Below, piece by piece: positions 54,450-62,173 of a stretch of DNA of 64,000 nt. The translations under genes were made by a program, and so were the position numbers. Position 1 is the stretch's first letter. Each line of letters starts with the position of its first letter. The notes below the pieces were generated by a model. That model was given only the letters and a program-made list of their open reading frames with translations, was not told where the DNA came from and made no database searches. The DNA is from Mycobacterium yunnanensis (GTDB lineage Bacteria > Actinomycetota > Actinomycetes > Mycobacteriales > Mycobacteriaceae): positions 124,615 to 188,614 of the forward strand of contig NZ_JACKVK010000011.1 in assembly GCF_025823185.1 (NCBI RefSeq). The letters are read 5' to 3'.

Positions 54450-55766
54450 TCAGCCAAGGGCGTCGACGAAACCGCAGTACGCGGCCGCCTTCGCCTCGTA
54501 GTTGCGGTAGAGGTCATAACTGGCCGCGCCCGGTGACAGCAGCACGACGTCGACGTCGGGCAGGCCCGCGGCCACCCGCACCGCCGCCTCGAGGCCGTCC
54601 ACCAGATGCGTGCGTGACGGCTGACGGCGCGCGAACTGCACGCCGATGGCGGCGCCGTTGGTGGGCGCCTGAATCAGCGTGACCCGGCGCTCTCCACGGC
54701 ACAGGTAGTCGTCGAGTTGCGCGTAGTCGAGCTGCCGGTCCATGCCGCCGACGATCAGGGCGACGTGGTCCTCGGGGTCCATCGCGCGCAGCGCCGCGGT
54801 GACGCTCTCCCCCGTGGTGGCCAGCGTGTCGTCGATCCAGTGAATCCGTCCGGTGGTTCGGACGGTCTGCAGCCGGTGCGGCAGCCCGGGGTAGGTGCGC
54901 ACGGCAGAATCGAACTCGTCCTGGGTGACTCCCCTGCCGAGGACCTCGGCGGCGGCGGCGCGGGCCAGCGCCCCGTTGACGAGGTTGTGCTCGTAGGCCA
55001 TCACCGACCGCCGCGACCCGGGCACCCGCCCCGTTGGCCCGTCGGGATGGACCAGGCGCACCTCCGGTCCGCTGGGGGCCTCACCGAGCCGCTCCAGCGT
55101 CGCGACGACCTCCGGAGTGGTCACCAGGGTGCGGGCGCCGCGGCGGAACACGTTGGCCTTGGCCAGGTGGTAGGAATCCCGGTCACCGTGCCAATCCAGA
55201 TGGTCGGCATACAGATTGGTGATCACGGCCACCGCTGGCGAGGTGGTCAGCAGCACGGCCTGCTGGCTCGAGATCTCGGCGACGACGACCGCGCCGGCCC
55301 CGGGCGAGAGGTCCGACAGCGGGGTGCCGATGTTGCCGGCGACCACGGCGTCGACGCCCGCCTGCCCGAGCAGATGACCCAGGAACGACGCCGTCGTGCT
55401 CTTGCCCTTGGTGCCGGTGATCCCGACGGTGACGTCACCGTGCCGGGACATGAACCAGTCGGCGGCGCTGGAGATGCGGATGCCGGAGCGCCGCAGGTCT
55501 TCGAACACCGGCTGACGCCACGGAACCCCCGGGCTGACGAACACCACGTCACACGCGCCGAGCCGGGCGAGGTGCTCGGGGCCGCGGAACACCTCGAGGC
55601 GGGGAATGTCGTCGGGCTCTTCGAACGGCCGGCGGCCCATGTCGTCGACGGCCTCGACACGGGCGGCGCCGGCAGCGGCGGCCGTCCTGGCCATCGACAC
55701 GCCCTCCTGACCGAAACCCCAGATGCCGACCGTCTTCCCGGCGAGCTCGGAGGGGGCGTCGCTCAT
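54450..55766 (-). CDS. murD2: second MurD-type Mur ligase, likely MurD2 (L-glutamate adding)
   Basis: 438-residue Mur ligase. ATP loop GITGTKGKSTTASFLG, GNIGTPLSDL, EISSQQAVL and NLYADHLDWHG mark the family. The MurD motif N-D-S-K-A-T-N appears as DDTLATT (lysine replaced by leucine), and the C-terminal glutamate-binding part reads LLSPGAASYDLYRNYEAKAAAY instead of the usual ...QF..Y..RGDAF. Mycobacteria carry a normal murD in the dcw cluster, so this is a paralogue. It follows a MurL-like gene with a four-base overlap, the arrangement known for MurD2, which adds L-glutamate to UDP-MurNAc-L-Ala. Activity is inferred. Confidence 0.75.
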   Translation of the reverse strand: MSDAPSELAGKTVGIWGFGQEGVSMARTAAAAGAARVEAVDDMGRRPFEEPDDIPRLEVFRGPEHLARLGACDVVFVSPGVPWRQPVFEDLRRSGIRISSAADWFMSRHGDVTVGITGTKGKSTTASFLGHLLGQAGVDAVVAGNIGTPLSDLSPGAGAVVVAEISSQQAVLLTTSPAVAVITNLYADHLDWHGDRDSYHLAKANVFRRGARTLVTTPEVVATLERLGEAPSGPEVRLVHPDGPTGRVPGSRRSVMAYEHNLVNGALARAAAAEVLGRGVTQDEFDSAVRTYPGLPHRLQTVRTTGRIHWIDDTLATTGESVTAALRAMDPEDHVALIVGGMDRQLDYAQLDDYLCRGERRVTLIQAPTNGAAIGVQFARRQPSRTHLVDGLEAAVRVAAGLPDVDVVLLSPGAASYDLYRNYEAKAAAYCGFVDALG

Positions 55767-57109
55767 GGCTCGACCAGAGCCGCGGCATACCTCGGGGGGA
55801 CGTAGTCGACGTCGACCGAGCCGGCCCGCTCCGAGGCGTAGGACAGCGACACCTTCTCGAGTTCGTCGCGGCGCGAACGGAATTCCTCGATCAGCGGCAC
55901 CGAGCGCCAGTCGTCACCGTCGAGCACCGCCATCAGCGACTCCGCGGCCTCGTAGTACTCGCCGACGCACTCGAAGGGCTTGTGCGCGCCGAGGCCGACG
56001 ATGTCCTCGAAGCCCGGCCGGTTGTCGCCGTCGGAGAACAGGTCGTGGCCGAAGATGGCCTCGACCTCCGCGCGGCCCAGACGTGGCGCCATCAGGGCGT
56101 AGACGAACAGGCACTTGGGGCAGTGCCCGCACCACGTCGCCCCGCGGCGACCCGCGTCGATGGCGAACGGCCGGTTGCAGCTGATGAAGTCGCGAAAGTA
56201 CTGAGGGCTCTTGGCAAAGCGGTCGGCGATCTCGGACTCCGAAAGCGGACGCAGCAGGGAGAAGTAGCGGTCGGGGTTGAAACCGTACTGGCGCAAGGTG
56301 TCTCGCAGCAGCGTCTCGTAGGAGATGCTCTTGGACCACTGATGGTTGACGTCGCGGCCCAGCCAGGTGACGTTGCCCACGTTGGAGGACCGCTCGTTGG
56401 ACAGCACCACCGGGCCCAGACCGGTGGCGTCGGCCACGATGAGCCCGATGACACTGTTGATGGCCGTGACCGGCACGTGCCCGTTGTGGGCACCGCGCGC
56501 GTTGGCCTCGATGAGTGCGGGGTCGATGCGCCGCGTGACCCGGACGCTGGGCAACCCGCTGATGTCGATGCACCGGTCGATCGGGTCGAACCGGTTGACG
56601 CTAAACAGCGTCGGGTGCAAGCCGGCCCGCTTGAGCGCCTCGATGCTGACGACGGAGTCCTTGCCGCCGCCCACCGGCACCAGCGGCTCGGCGTCGGGGT
56701 CCCACGCGTCCGGGCCGGTCGACGCGGGTACGGCGTCCAGGCCCGTCACCTCGGGGGTCAGGGCGTCGGGAAGCGAGTTGCGGTAGGCGAATTCGCCAAG
56801 CCCACCGGCGATCAGCTCAGCGAGGTAGTGGCGTTCGAAATCGTGGGTCGGGAACGCGATGTCGATCCGCGGCGGGGCTGCGGCCTTGTAGTAGCTGGGC
56901 GAACACGTCAGCGCGAGCAGGCCGAGCAACCGGTCGTCGGGCCTGCGGTCGCCGAGCGCGCCCGACAGGTCGACGACCTCGGTGAAGGAGACGTCATCGC
57001 GATCATCGGTGTTGGTGCGCAACGTGTATCGCGCACGGAACACCCCGTCGGCGATGTCGTAGCCGTCGATGCTCAAGGCGTGAAACGACGCCGGGTCGAA
57101 CTCGGTCAT
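55763..57109 (-). CDS. murL: probable UDP-MurNAc-L-Ala-L-Glu epimerase MurL
   Basis: 448-residue cytoplasmic protein with a PP-loop ATP-binding motif in the middle (VPVGGGKDSVVSIEALKRAG, residues about 150-169) and four cysteines (SCNRP, WCGHCPKC) late in the chain. This architecture and length match MurL, which in Xanthomonas uses ATP to turn L-glutamate at the end of UDP-MurNAc-L-Ala-L-Glu into D-glutamate. The pair with an adjacent second MurD supports this strongly. ATG 57109 overlaps the upstream gene stop by four bases, and its stop overlaps murD2 by four. I cannot exclude another PP-loop activity. Confidence 0.72.
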   Translation of the reverse strand: MTEFDPASFHALSIDGYDIADGVFRARYTLRTNTDDRDDVSFTEVVDLSGALGDRRPDDRLLGLLALTCSPSYYKAAAPPRIDIAFPTHDFERHYLAELIAGGLGEFAYRNSLPDALTPEVTGLDAVPASTGPDAWDPDAEPLVPVGGGKDSVVSIEALKRAGLHPTLFSVNRFDPIDRCIDISGLPSVRVTRRIDPALIEANARGAHNGHVPVTAINSVIGLIVADATGLGPVVLSNERSSNVGNVTWLGRDVNHQWSKSISYETLLRDTLRQYGFNPDRYFSLLRPLSESEIADRFAKSPQYFRDFISCNRPFAIDAGRRGATWCGHCPKCLFVYALMAPRLGRAEVEAIFGHDLFSDGDNRPGFEDIVGLGAHKPFECVGEYYEAAESLMAVLDGDDWRSVPLIEEFRSRRDELEKVSLSYASERAGSVDVDYVPPRYAAALVEP

Positions 57110-57840
57110 GACCACCTCTCGAACGGCAACGACGCCCCCGCCAGCTCGGCGACCGGATGCGTCTCGAAACGTGGGGACACCCACCACGCCCGGGTGACGT
57201 CGGCGGGCACGGTGGCGGCGGCGGTCACCCGCGCCGTCCATCCACACGCCGCGAGCTGGTCGAGCACCGACGTGGGCTCGGGATTCTCCACCCCCACGCA
57301 GCCGTCGGGCGTTTCGACGACCAACGCGCCGAGCAGCGGCACGCCGCCCGACACGACGTCGGCCCACCCGAGGCCGCGAAGCCAGCGCTCCCGTTGGTCG
57401 ACCTCGGCGCGGCTGGTGGTCCGCGCGGCCATTCGTCGCCACCACGGATCCGACGCGCGGTGTGCCGGTGGCACCGAGTCGTCGACGGCGACGACCACGG
57501 GCTCCTGGCGCCACGGCTGCACCGCGACGCCCGACACCGCGACCTCGGACCCCTGGTCGGTCTCGACGATCACGACGCTGGCGGCGATCCACGCGGCGGT
57601 GGCCGTCGCGGCGAACGCCCCCAGTGCGGCGGAGAGGGCGTCGACGTCGGGCATCGTGACACCGAAGAACTCGGCCGGCTCCTGCAGGTGGGACCAGATC
57701 TCGTCGACGTCGGGCCACCTGCGGCCCGCGACGGGAATGGTGATGGCGGGCAACGTCCCGGGACGCGAGGTCAACTGGGCGGCGCGAACGTAATGTGCGT
57801 CGGCTTCCAGAGCGGTCGCCGACGTGCGAAAATGGGTCAC
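57106..57840 (-). CDS. unknown protein at the head of the MurL-MurD2 operon
   Basis: 244-residue soluble protein, not recognised. Trp- and Pro-rich segments are present (RRWPDVDEIWSHLQEP; SDPWWRRMAARTTSRAEVDQ) and a C-terminal block DVVSGGVPLLGALVVETPDG, a pattern that faintly recalls class-IV aminotransferases, but the expected lysine is not seen. It overlaps murL by four bases, so it should act with it. The longest frame starts at GTG 57849, but a TAGAAT -10 box ends at 57850, so a start at GTG 57840 or nearby is more likely. Candidates: accessory or substrate-supply protein for the pathway. Confidence 0.6.
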   Translation of the reverse strand: MTHFRTSATALEADAHYVRAAQLTSRPGTLPAITIPVAGRRWPDVDEIWSHLQEPAEFFGVTMPDVDALSAALGAFAATATAAWIAASVVIVETDQGSEVAVSGVAVQPWRQEPVVVAVDDSVPPAHRASDPWWRRMAARTTSRAEVDQRERWLRGLGWADVVSGGVPLLGALVVETPDGCVGVENPEPTSVLDQLAACGWTARVTAAATVPADVTRAWWVSPRFETHPVAELAGASLPFERWS

Positions 57841-57849
57841 TATCAGCAC

Positions 57850-57855
57850 ATTCTA
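57850..57855 (-). promoter_or_regulatory. -10 box for the MurL operon
   Basis: TAGAAT on the minus strand, a perfect TANNNT, about nine bases before GTG 57840. It is the only promoter-like box seen before the three-gene operon. Confidence 0.45.
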
Positions 57856-57875
57856 ACGCACCGCCCGAAGGAGCC

Positions 57876-58379
57876 ATGCGACGCTGCATGAGTGCACCGA
57901 CCGTCACACGGCTCGTCGAAGCGGACTGGCGCGCGTTCGCCGCGCTACGCCTACGCGCCCTTGACGACACCCTCGGGACCGAGGACCGGCAATACCGTGA
58001 GGAGCTGGCGTTCACCGCGTCGCAATGGCGGCGCCGGCTGCGCGCCCACACGCAGTTCGCGCTGCTCGACGGCGAGGACCTGGTCGGACTGATCGGGGCG
58101 CAGCGGCAGACCGTCGAGACGGTGTACCTGTACTCGTTGTGGCTCGAACCGCAGGTTCGGGGCCGCGGGCTCGGACACGATTTGGTGAGCGCCGCGGTCG
58201 ACTGGGCCTGCACCCAGGGGGCGCGCGTGGTGACGTTGCGCGTGGAGAGCGGGAACGCCGCCGCCCGCGGGATCTACCGGCGGCTGGGCTTCGACGTCGT
58301 CGCGGGTGAGCCCGCGACCGACGACGCGGCCCACGAGAGCGCGCCCCGGGAGATCACGATGTCGCGGAGCCTGGGTTGA
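57876..58379 (+). CDS. GNAT family N-acetyltransferase
   Basis: 167-residue GNAT enzyme using acetyl-CoA; the pyrophosphate-binding loop is EPQVRGRGLGHDLVSAAVDW and the end of the fold is NAAARGIYRRLGFDVV. The acceptor is unknown (amine of a small molecule or protein). Divergent from the MurL operon with 35 bases between start codons. AAGGAG lies just before ATG 57876; a later ATG (57888) would give a more typical GNAT N-terminus. Ends inside the convergent PH-domain gene (26-bp overlap). Confidence 0.88.
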   Translation: MRRCMSAPTVTRLVEADWRAFAALRLRALDDTLGTEDRQYREELAFTASQWRRRLRAHTQFALLDGEDLVGLIGAQRQTVETVYLYSLWLEPQVRGRGLGHDLVSAAVDWACTQGARVVTLRVESGNAAARGIYRRLGFDVVAGEPATDDAAHESAPREITMSRSLG

Positions 58380-58827
58380 CCTCGGGCTGCCGATAGCGGA
58401 CCACCAGCGCGCGGACGGCGTCCATCGCGTCAACGGCGCGTTCCTTGTCCACCGACTGGATCGCCATCAGCGGCACGTACTCGTCGTCCGGCAGGTCGAC
58501 GCGTGCCCACCGCGCACCCTTGGGGAAGGACACGTCGACCACCTCCGACCATGGGATGAGTCGATAGCCCAACAGATTTCGGACGGCCAGGCCGTCGGGT
58601 CCGACGCGCAACCGGGGGCGGGCGAACATCAGGACGAGGCCGCCGATGATGACGCCGAGAACACCGATCGCGACCTGGTCGGCGGTGCGGAAGATGACCC
58701 CCGAGGAGCCGACCTTCAGCAGGAAGCCCACCGCGATGTGCGCGGCGGCGATCAGGAACGCCGCACCGTAGGCGAAGTAGGGCGTCAGGTACGGCTTGAC
58801 CTCGAGGTCGGCGGCGGGCTGGGTCAC
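58354..58827 (-). CDS. PH-domain membrane protein (Rv1417 homologue)
   Basis: 157-residue protein with two membrane segments (about 15-35 and 50-70) and a C-terminal bacterial PH-like domain of the Rv1417 type (YRLIPWSEVVDVSFPKG). Function unknown. GTG 58827 overlaps the ribH stop by four bases, so it is co-translated with the riboflavin genes. Confidence 0.87.
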   Translation of the reverse strand: MTQPAADLEVKPYLTPYFAYGAAFLIAAAHIAVGFLLKVGSSGVIFRTADQVAIGVLGVIIGGLVLMFARPRLRVGPDGLAVRNLLGYRLIPWSEVVDVSFPKGARWARVDLPDDEYVPLMAIQSVDKERAVDAMDAVRALVVRYRQPEVNPGSATS

Positions 58828-59306
58828 GACGTCGCGCGGAGGTCCCGCAGTACGAGGGCCGTCGACAGCGCCGCGGCAGCCGCCTGCGCACCCTTGTCCT
58901 CCGCAGACCCCGGCAACCCGGCGCGGTCCAGGGCCTGCTGCTCGTCGTTGGTGGTGAGGACGCCGTTGGCGACGGGCGTGCCCTCGTCGAGGGACACCCG
59001 CGTCAGACCGGCGGTCACGGCGTCGCACACGTAGTCGAAATGCGGTGTCTGACCGCGGATCACGACGCCCAGCGCCACCACGGCGTCGTGCGTCTTCGCC
59101 AATTGCTGTGCCACCACGGGTATCTCGATGGCGCCGAGCACGCGCACCACGTCGGGATCGGACACCCCCGACGCCGCCGCGGTCCGCCGCGCACCGTCGA
59201 GCAGGGCGTCGCAGATCGTGGTGTGCCAGGTGCTCGCGACGATCGCCAGCTTGAGGCCGGCTCCGTCGACCGCCGGCATGTCGGGAACGCCCGCGGCGCC
59301 GCTCAC
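58824..59306 (-). CDS. ribH: 6,7-dimethyl-8-ribityllumazine synthase
   Basis: 160-residue lumazine synthase, joining ribityl-aminouracil and dihydroxybutanone phosphate. Motifs: ASTWHTTICDALLDGA (N-terminus), ALGVVIRGQTPHFDYVCD (catalytic His) and GTPVANGVLTTNDEQQALDRAG. Homologue of Rv1416. GTG 59306 overlaps ribBA by four bases. Confidence 0.96.
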   Translation of the reverse strand: MSGAAGVPDMPAVDGAGLKLAIVASTWHTTICDALLDGARRTAAASGVSDPDVVRVLGAIEIPVVAQQLAKTHDAVVALGVVIRGQTPHFDYVCDAVTAGLTRVSLDEGTPVANGVLTTNDEQQALDRAGLPGSAEDKGAQAAAAALSTALVLRDLRATS

Positions 59307-60592
59307 TGGCCGGATCCCGCGTCGGTCGCCGGGAGCTCGTAGGGGGACTCGTCGTAGTCCTCCAGGCCAATCAGATCGTGGCCCATCCGGTCCCGCTTGG
59401 TCATCAGGTACCTGATGTTCTCGGCATTGGCGCGCACCGGCAGCGGAACGCGCTCGATGACGTGCAGCCCGTACCCGTCCAGCCCGACCCTCTTGGCGGG
59501 GTTGTTCGTCAACAACCGCATCGAGCGGACGCCGAGGTCGACCAGGATCTGCGCGCCGATCCCGTAGTCCCTTGCGTCGGCGGGCAGCCCGAGCTTGAGG
59601 TTGGCGTCGACGGTGTCCTCGCCGGCGTCTTGCAACTGGTAGGCCTGCAGCTTGTGCAGCAGGCCGATGCCCCGACCCTCGTGCCCGCGCATGTAGAGCA
59701 CCACGCCACGGCCCTCCCTGGCGACCATCGCCATCGCCGCGTCGAGCTGCGGACCGCAGTCGCAGCGCCGTGACCCGAAGACGTCACCGGTCAGACATTC
59801 GGAGTGCACTCGCACCAGCACGTCGTGGCCGTCCCCGTCGGATCCGCCACCGGTGATGTCGCCGCGGACCAGTGCGACGTGCTCGACGTCGTCGTAGATG
59901 CTGGTGTAGCCCACCGCACGGAACTCGCCGTGACGGGTCGGGATGCGCGCTTCGGCGATGCGCTCGATGTGCTTTTCGTGCTTGCGCCGCCACTCGATGA
60001 GGTCGGCGATCGAGATGAGCGCCAGATCGTGGTCGTCGGCGAAGACCCGCAGCTCCTCGGTCTGGGCCATCTCGCCCTCGTCCTTCTGGCTGACGATCTC
60101 GCAGATCGTGCCCGCGGGCTGCAGACCGGCGAGCATCGCCAGGTCCACCGCGGCCTCGGTGTGACCGGGCCTGCGCAGCACGCCGCCCTCCTTGGCGCGC
60201 AACGGCACCACGTGGCCGGGCCGGGTGAAGTCTCCCGCCGCCGCGGTCGGATCGGCCAGCAGCCGCATCGTCGTCGCCCGGTCCGACGCCGAGATACCCG
60301 TGCCCACGCCGGCCTTCGCGTCGACGGTCACGGTGTAGGCGGTGCCGTGCTTGTCCTGGTTGACCGCGTACATGGGCAGCAGGCCCAGTCGGTCGCACAC
60401 CTCGCCGGACAGCGGTACGCACAGATAACCGGAGGTGTACCTGACCATGAACGCGACCAGTTCGGGCGTCGCCTTCTCGGCGGCGAAGATCAGGTCGCCC
60501 TCGTTCTCGCGATCCTCGTCATCGATGACGACGACGGCCTTGCCCGCGGCGATGTCGGCTATCGCCCGTTCGACGGAATCAAGCCTCGTCAT
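59303..60592 (-). CDS. ribBA: bifunctional dihydroxybutanone phosphate synthase / GTP cyclohydrolase II
   Basis: 429-residue fusion of the two first enzymes of riboflavin synthesis. The N-terminal DHBP synthase part has DDEDRENEGDLI and RPGHVVPLRAKEGGVLRRPGHTEAA; the C-terminal GTP cyclohydrolase II part has the zinc site SECLTGDVFGSRRCDCGPQL. Homologue of Rv1415. ATG 60592 gives the family start (MTRLDSVERA); the longer frame to 60601 is unsupported. A 36-codon ORF ends in a four-base overlap with this start. Confidence 0.96.
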   Translation of the reverse strand: MTRLDSVERAIADIAAGKAVVVIDDEDRENEGDLIFAAEKATPELVAFMVRYTSGYLCVPLSGEVCDRLGLLPMYAVNQDKHGTAYTVTVDAKAGVGTGISASDRATTMRLLADPTAAAGDFTRPGHVVPLRAKEGGVLRRPGHTEAAVDLAMLAGLQPAGTICEIVSQKDEGEMAQTEELRVFADDHDLALISIADLIEWRRKHEKHIERIAEARIPTRHGEFRAVGYTSIYDDVEHVALVRGDITGGGSDGDGHDVLVRVHSECLTGDVFGSRRCDCGPQLDAAMAMVAREGRGVVLYMRGHEGRGIGLLHKLQAYQLQDAGEDTVDANLKLGLPADARDYGIGAQILVDLGVRSMRLLTNNPAKRVGLDGYGLHVIERVPLPVRANAENIRYLMTKRDRMGHDLIGLEDYDESPYELPATDAGSGQ

Positions 60593-60699
60593 CCTTGCCA
60601 CCCTTGCCGTTCCACCATCGGAACCATCGTGCGATGCGCCCTGCTACGTCGCCCCTCAGTATGAACCAACCGAGGGCAACGCTTATTGCCCGCTCCCAT
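60589..60699 (-). CDS. possible 36-codon leader ORF before ribBA
   Basis: ATG 60699 to TGA 60591-60589, basic peptide (MGAGNKRCPRLVHTEGRR...), stop overlapping the ribBA ATG by four bases. Another frame in the same stretch reads a hydrophobic and Trp-rich stretch (RIARWFRWWNGKGGKDD) that runs into ribBA but has no usable start codon. Either may be a coupling or sensing peptide. No FMN riboswitch is seen in 60593-60761. Speculative. Confidence 0.3.
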   Translation of the reverse strand: MGAGNKRCPRLVHTEGRRSRAHRTMVPMVERQGWQG

Positions 60700-60761
60700 G
60701 CAGCGGTTGACGAGCAGCGCCGACGTTTCGCTCAGCGGCGGCGAAAGTCGCGGCGGGTGGG

Positions 60762-61370
60762 TCAACTCTCGGTGGCGTCCCGGTGGGCCAGCAGCCTCTC
60801 GACGTACTTGGCGATGACGTCGACCTCCAGGTTGACCGCGGTGCCCACCGCGGCGCGACCCAGCGTGGTCAGTTCCAGAGTGGTGGGGATCAGCGACACC
60901 TCGAACCAGTCGGAGCCGATCGCCGAGACCGTCAGCGAGATTCCGTCGACGGTTATCGACCCCTTCTCGACGACGTACCGCGACACGGTGTCCGGCAGTG
61001 AGATGCGCACCACTTCCCAGTGTTCCGACGGGGTCCGGCTGAGCACCCGGCCGGTGCCGTCGACGTGTCCCTGCACGATGTGGCCGCCGAGTCGGCTGTT
61101 CACGGCGGCGGCGCGCTCCAGGTTGACCTGGCTGCCCACCCCCACGCCCTCCAGGCTGGAGCGATTCAACGTCTCGGCCATCACGTCGGCGGTGAACGCG
61201 CCGTCGGGCAACAGGTCGACGACGGTCAGGCACACGCCGTTGACCGCAATCGAGTCGCCGTGGCCGGCGTCGGTGGTGACGAGCGGGCCGCGGATGACGA
61301 ATCGGGCCGCATCGGCGAGATCTTCCTTGCCGACGACCTCACCCAACTCTTCGACGATGCCGGTGAACAT
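60762..61370 (-). CDS. ribE: riboflavin synthase, alpha chain
   Basis: 202-residue riboflavin synthase, dismutating two lumazines to riboflavin. Two similar half-domains, starting MFTGIVEELGEV and VQGHVDGTGRV, are the lumazine-binding repeats. Homologue of Rv1412 (ribC). A -10-like TAGCCT lies seven bases before the ATG. First gene of the ribE-ribBA-ribH-PH operon. Confidence 0.96.
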   Translation of the reverse strand: MFTGIVEELGEVVGKEDLADAARFVIRGPLVTTDAGHGDSIAVNGVCLTVVDLLPDGAFTADVMAETLNRSSLEGVGVGSQVNLERAAAVNSRLGGHIVQGHVDGTGRVLSRTPSEHWEVVRISLPDTVSRYVVEKGSITVDGISLTVSAIGSDWFEVSLIPTTLELTTLGRAAVGTAVNLEVDVIAKYVERLLAHRDATES

Positions 61371-61462
61371 GACGTCGAGGCTAGTCGCCCACGGGCCCAC
61401 GGCCGCTTCGCGACTGCGCCTACGGCAGTACCTGGGGCAACGGTCCGTCCAGGTCCACCCAC

Positions 61463-61468
61463 TACGAT
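61463..61468 (+). promoter_or_regulatory. -10 box for a leaderless lprG mRNA
   Basis: TACGAT, six bases (GCACTC), then the ATG at 61475. Confidence 0.65.
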
Positions 61469-61474
61469 GCACTC

Positions 61475-62173
61475 ATGCAGACGCGCCCCCGCATTGCCGT
61501 CCTCGTGTCCATGTTCGCCGCCATCCTGCTCGTCGCGGGTTGCGGCTCGTCGGAAAAGAAGAACGACGCACCACTGCCCGACGCGGCGGCACTGCTCAAG
61601 GAATCGACCCAGACCACCAGCGCGCAGACGAGCGTGCACCTCGATTTGACCGTCACCGGGAAGATCAAGGAACTGCCCATCGAAACGCTGACTGGCGACC
61701 TGACCAACGTTCCCGTGGTCGCGGCCCAGGGCAAGGCCAGCATCATCGCCTTCGGTCAGACCTTCAAGGACGTCGACTTCGTGGTCGCCGACGGGGACCT
61801 GTACGGCGCACTCACGCCGGGCAGCTTCACCAACTTCGGCCCCGCCGCCGAGATCTACGACGTGTCGAAGATCCTCAACCCCAAGGTCGGCCTGGCCAAC
61901 GTCCTGGCCAACTTCGCCGACCCGAAGGCCGAGGGCCGCGAGACGATCAACAACGTCAACACCGTGAAGGTCACCGGCAAGGTCAACGCCGCGGCCGTCA
62001 ACGGCCTGGCCAACCTCGGTGCCACCGGCGACGTTCCGGCCACCGCGTGGATCACCGAGGACGGCGACCACGCCCTCGTGCAGGCCAAGCTCGACCCCAG
62101 CCAGGGCAACAGCGTGCAGATGACGCTGAGCGACTGGGGCAAGACCGTCACCGTCACCAAGCCCGCCGCCTGA
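61475..62173 (+). CDS. lprG: lipoprotein LprG
   Basis: 232-residue lipoprotein with lipobox LVAGC (Cys23). LprG has a hydrophobic pocket that carries triacylated lipids such as triacylglycerol and lipoarabinomannan precursors towards the outer envelope, together with the P55 pump. Homologue of Rv1411c. Stop overlaps the P55 start (TGATG). Confidence 0.96.
   Translation: MQTRPRIAVLVSMFAAILLVAGCGSSEKKNDAPLPDAAALLKESTQTTSAQTSVHLDLTVTGKIKELPIETLTGDLTNVPVVAAQGKASIIAFGQTFKDVDFVVADGDLYGALTPGSFTNFGPAAEIYDVSKILNPKVGLANVLANFADPKAEGRETINNVNTVKVTGKVNAAAVNGLANLGATGDVPATAWITEDGDHALVQAKLDPSQGNSVQMTLSDWGKTVTVTKPAA

Noticed and set aside
60593..60761. FMN riboswitch before the riboflavin genes
   Set aside because: No part of the conserved RFN core (such as AGGG..GGGUGA..CCC..ACCGGCGGU) is present on the minus strand.
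60595..62172. Long upstream extension of the P55 frame (1048 codons in total)
   Set aside because: The extension covers ribE on the opposite strand and lprG in another frame. The P55 N-terminus begins at ATG 62173, overlapping the lprG stop, and matches the family.
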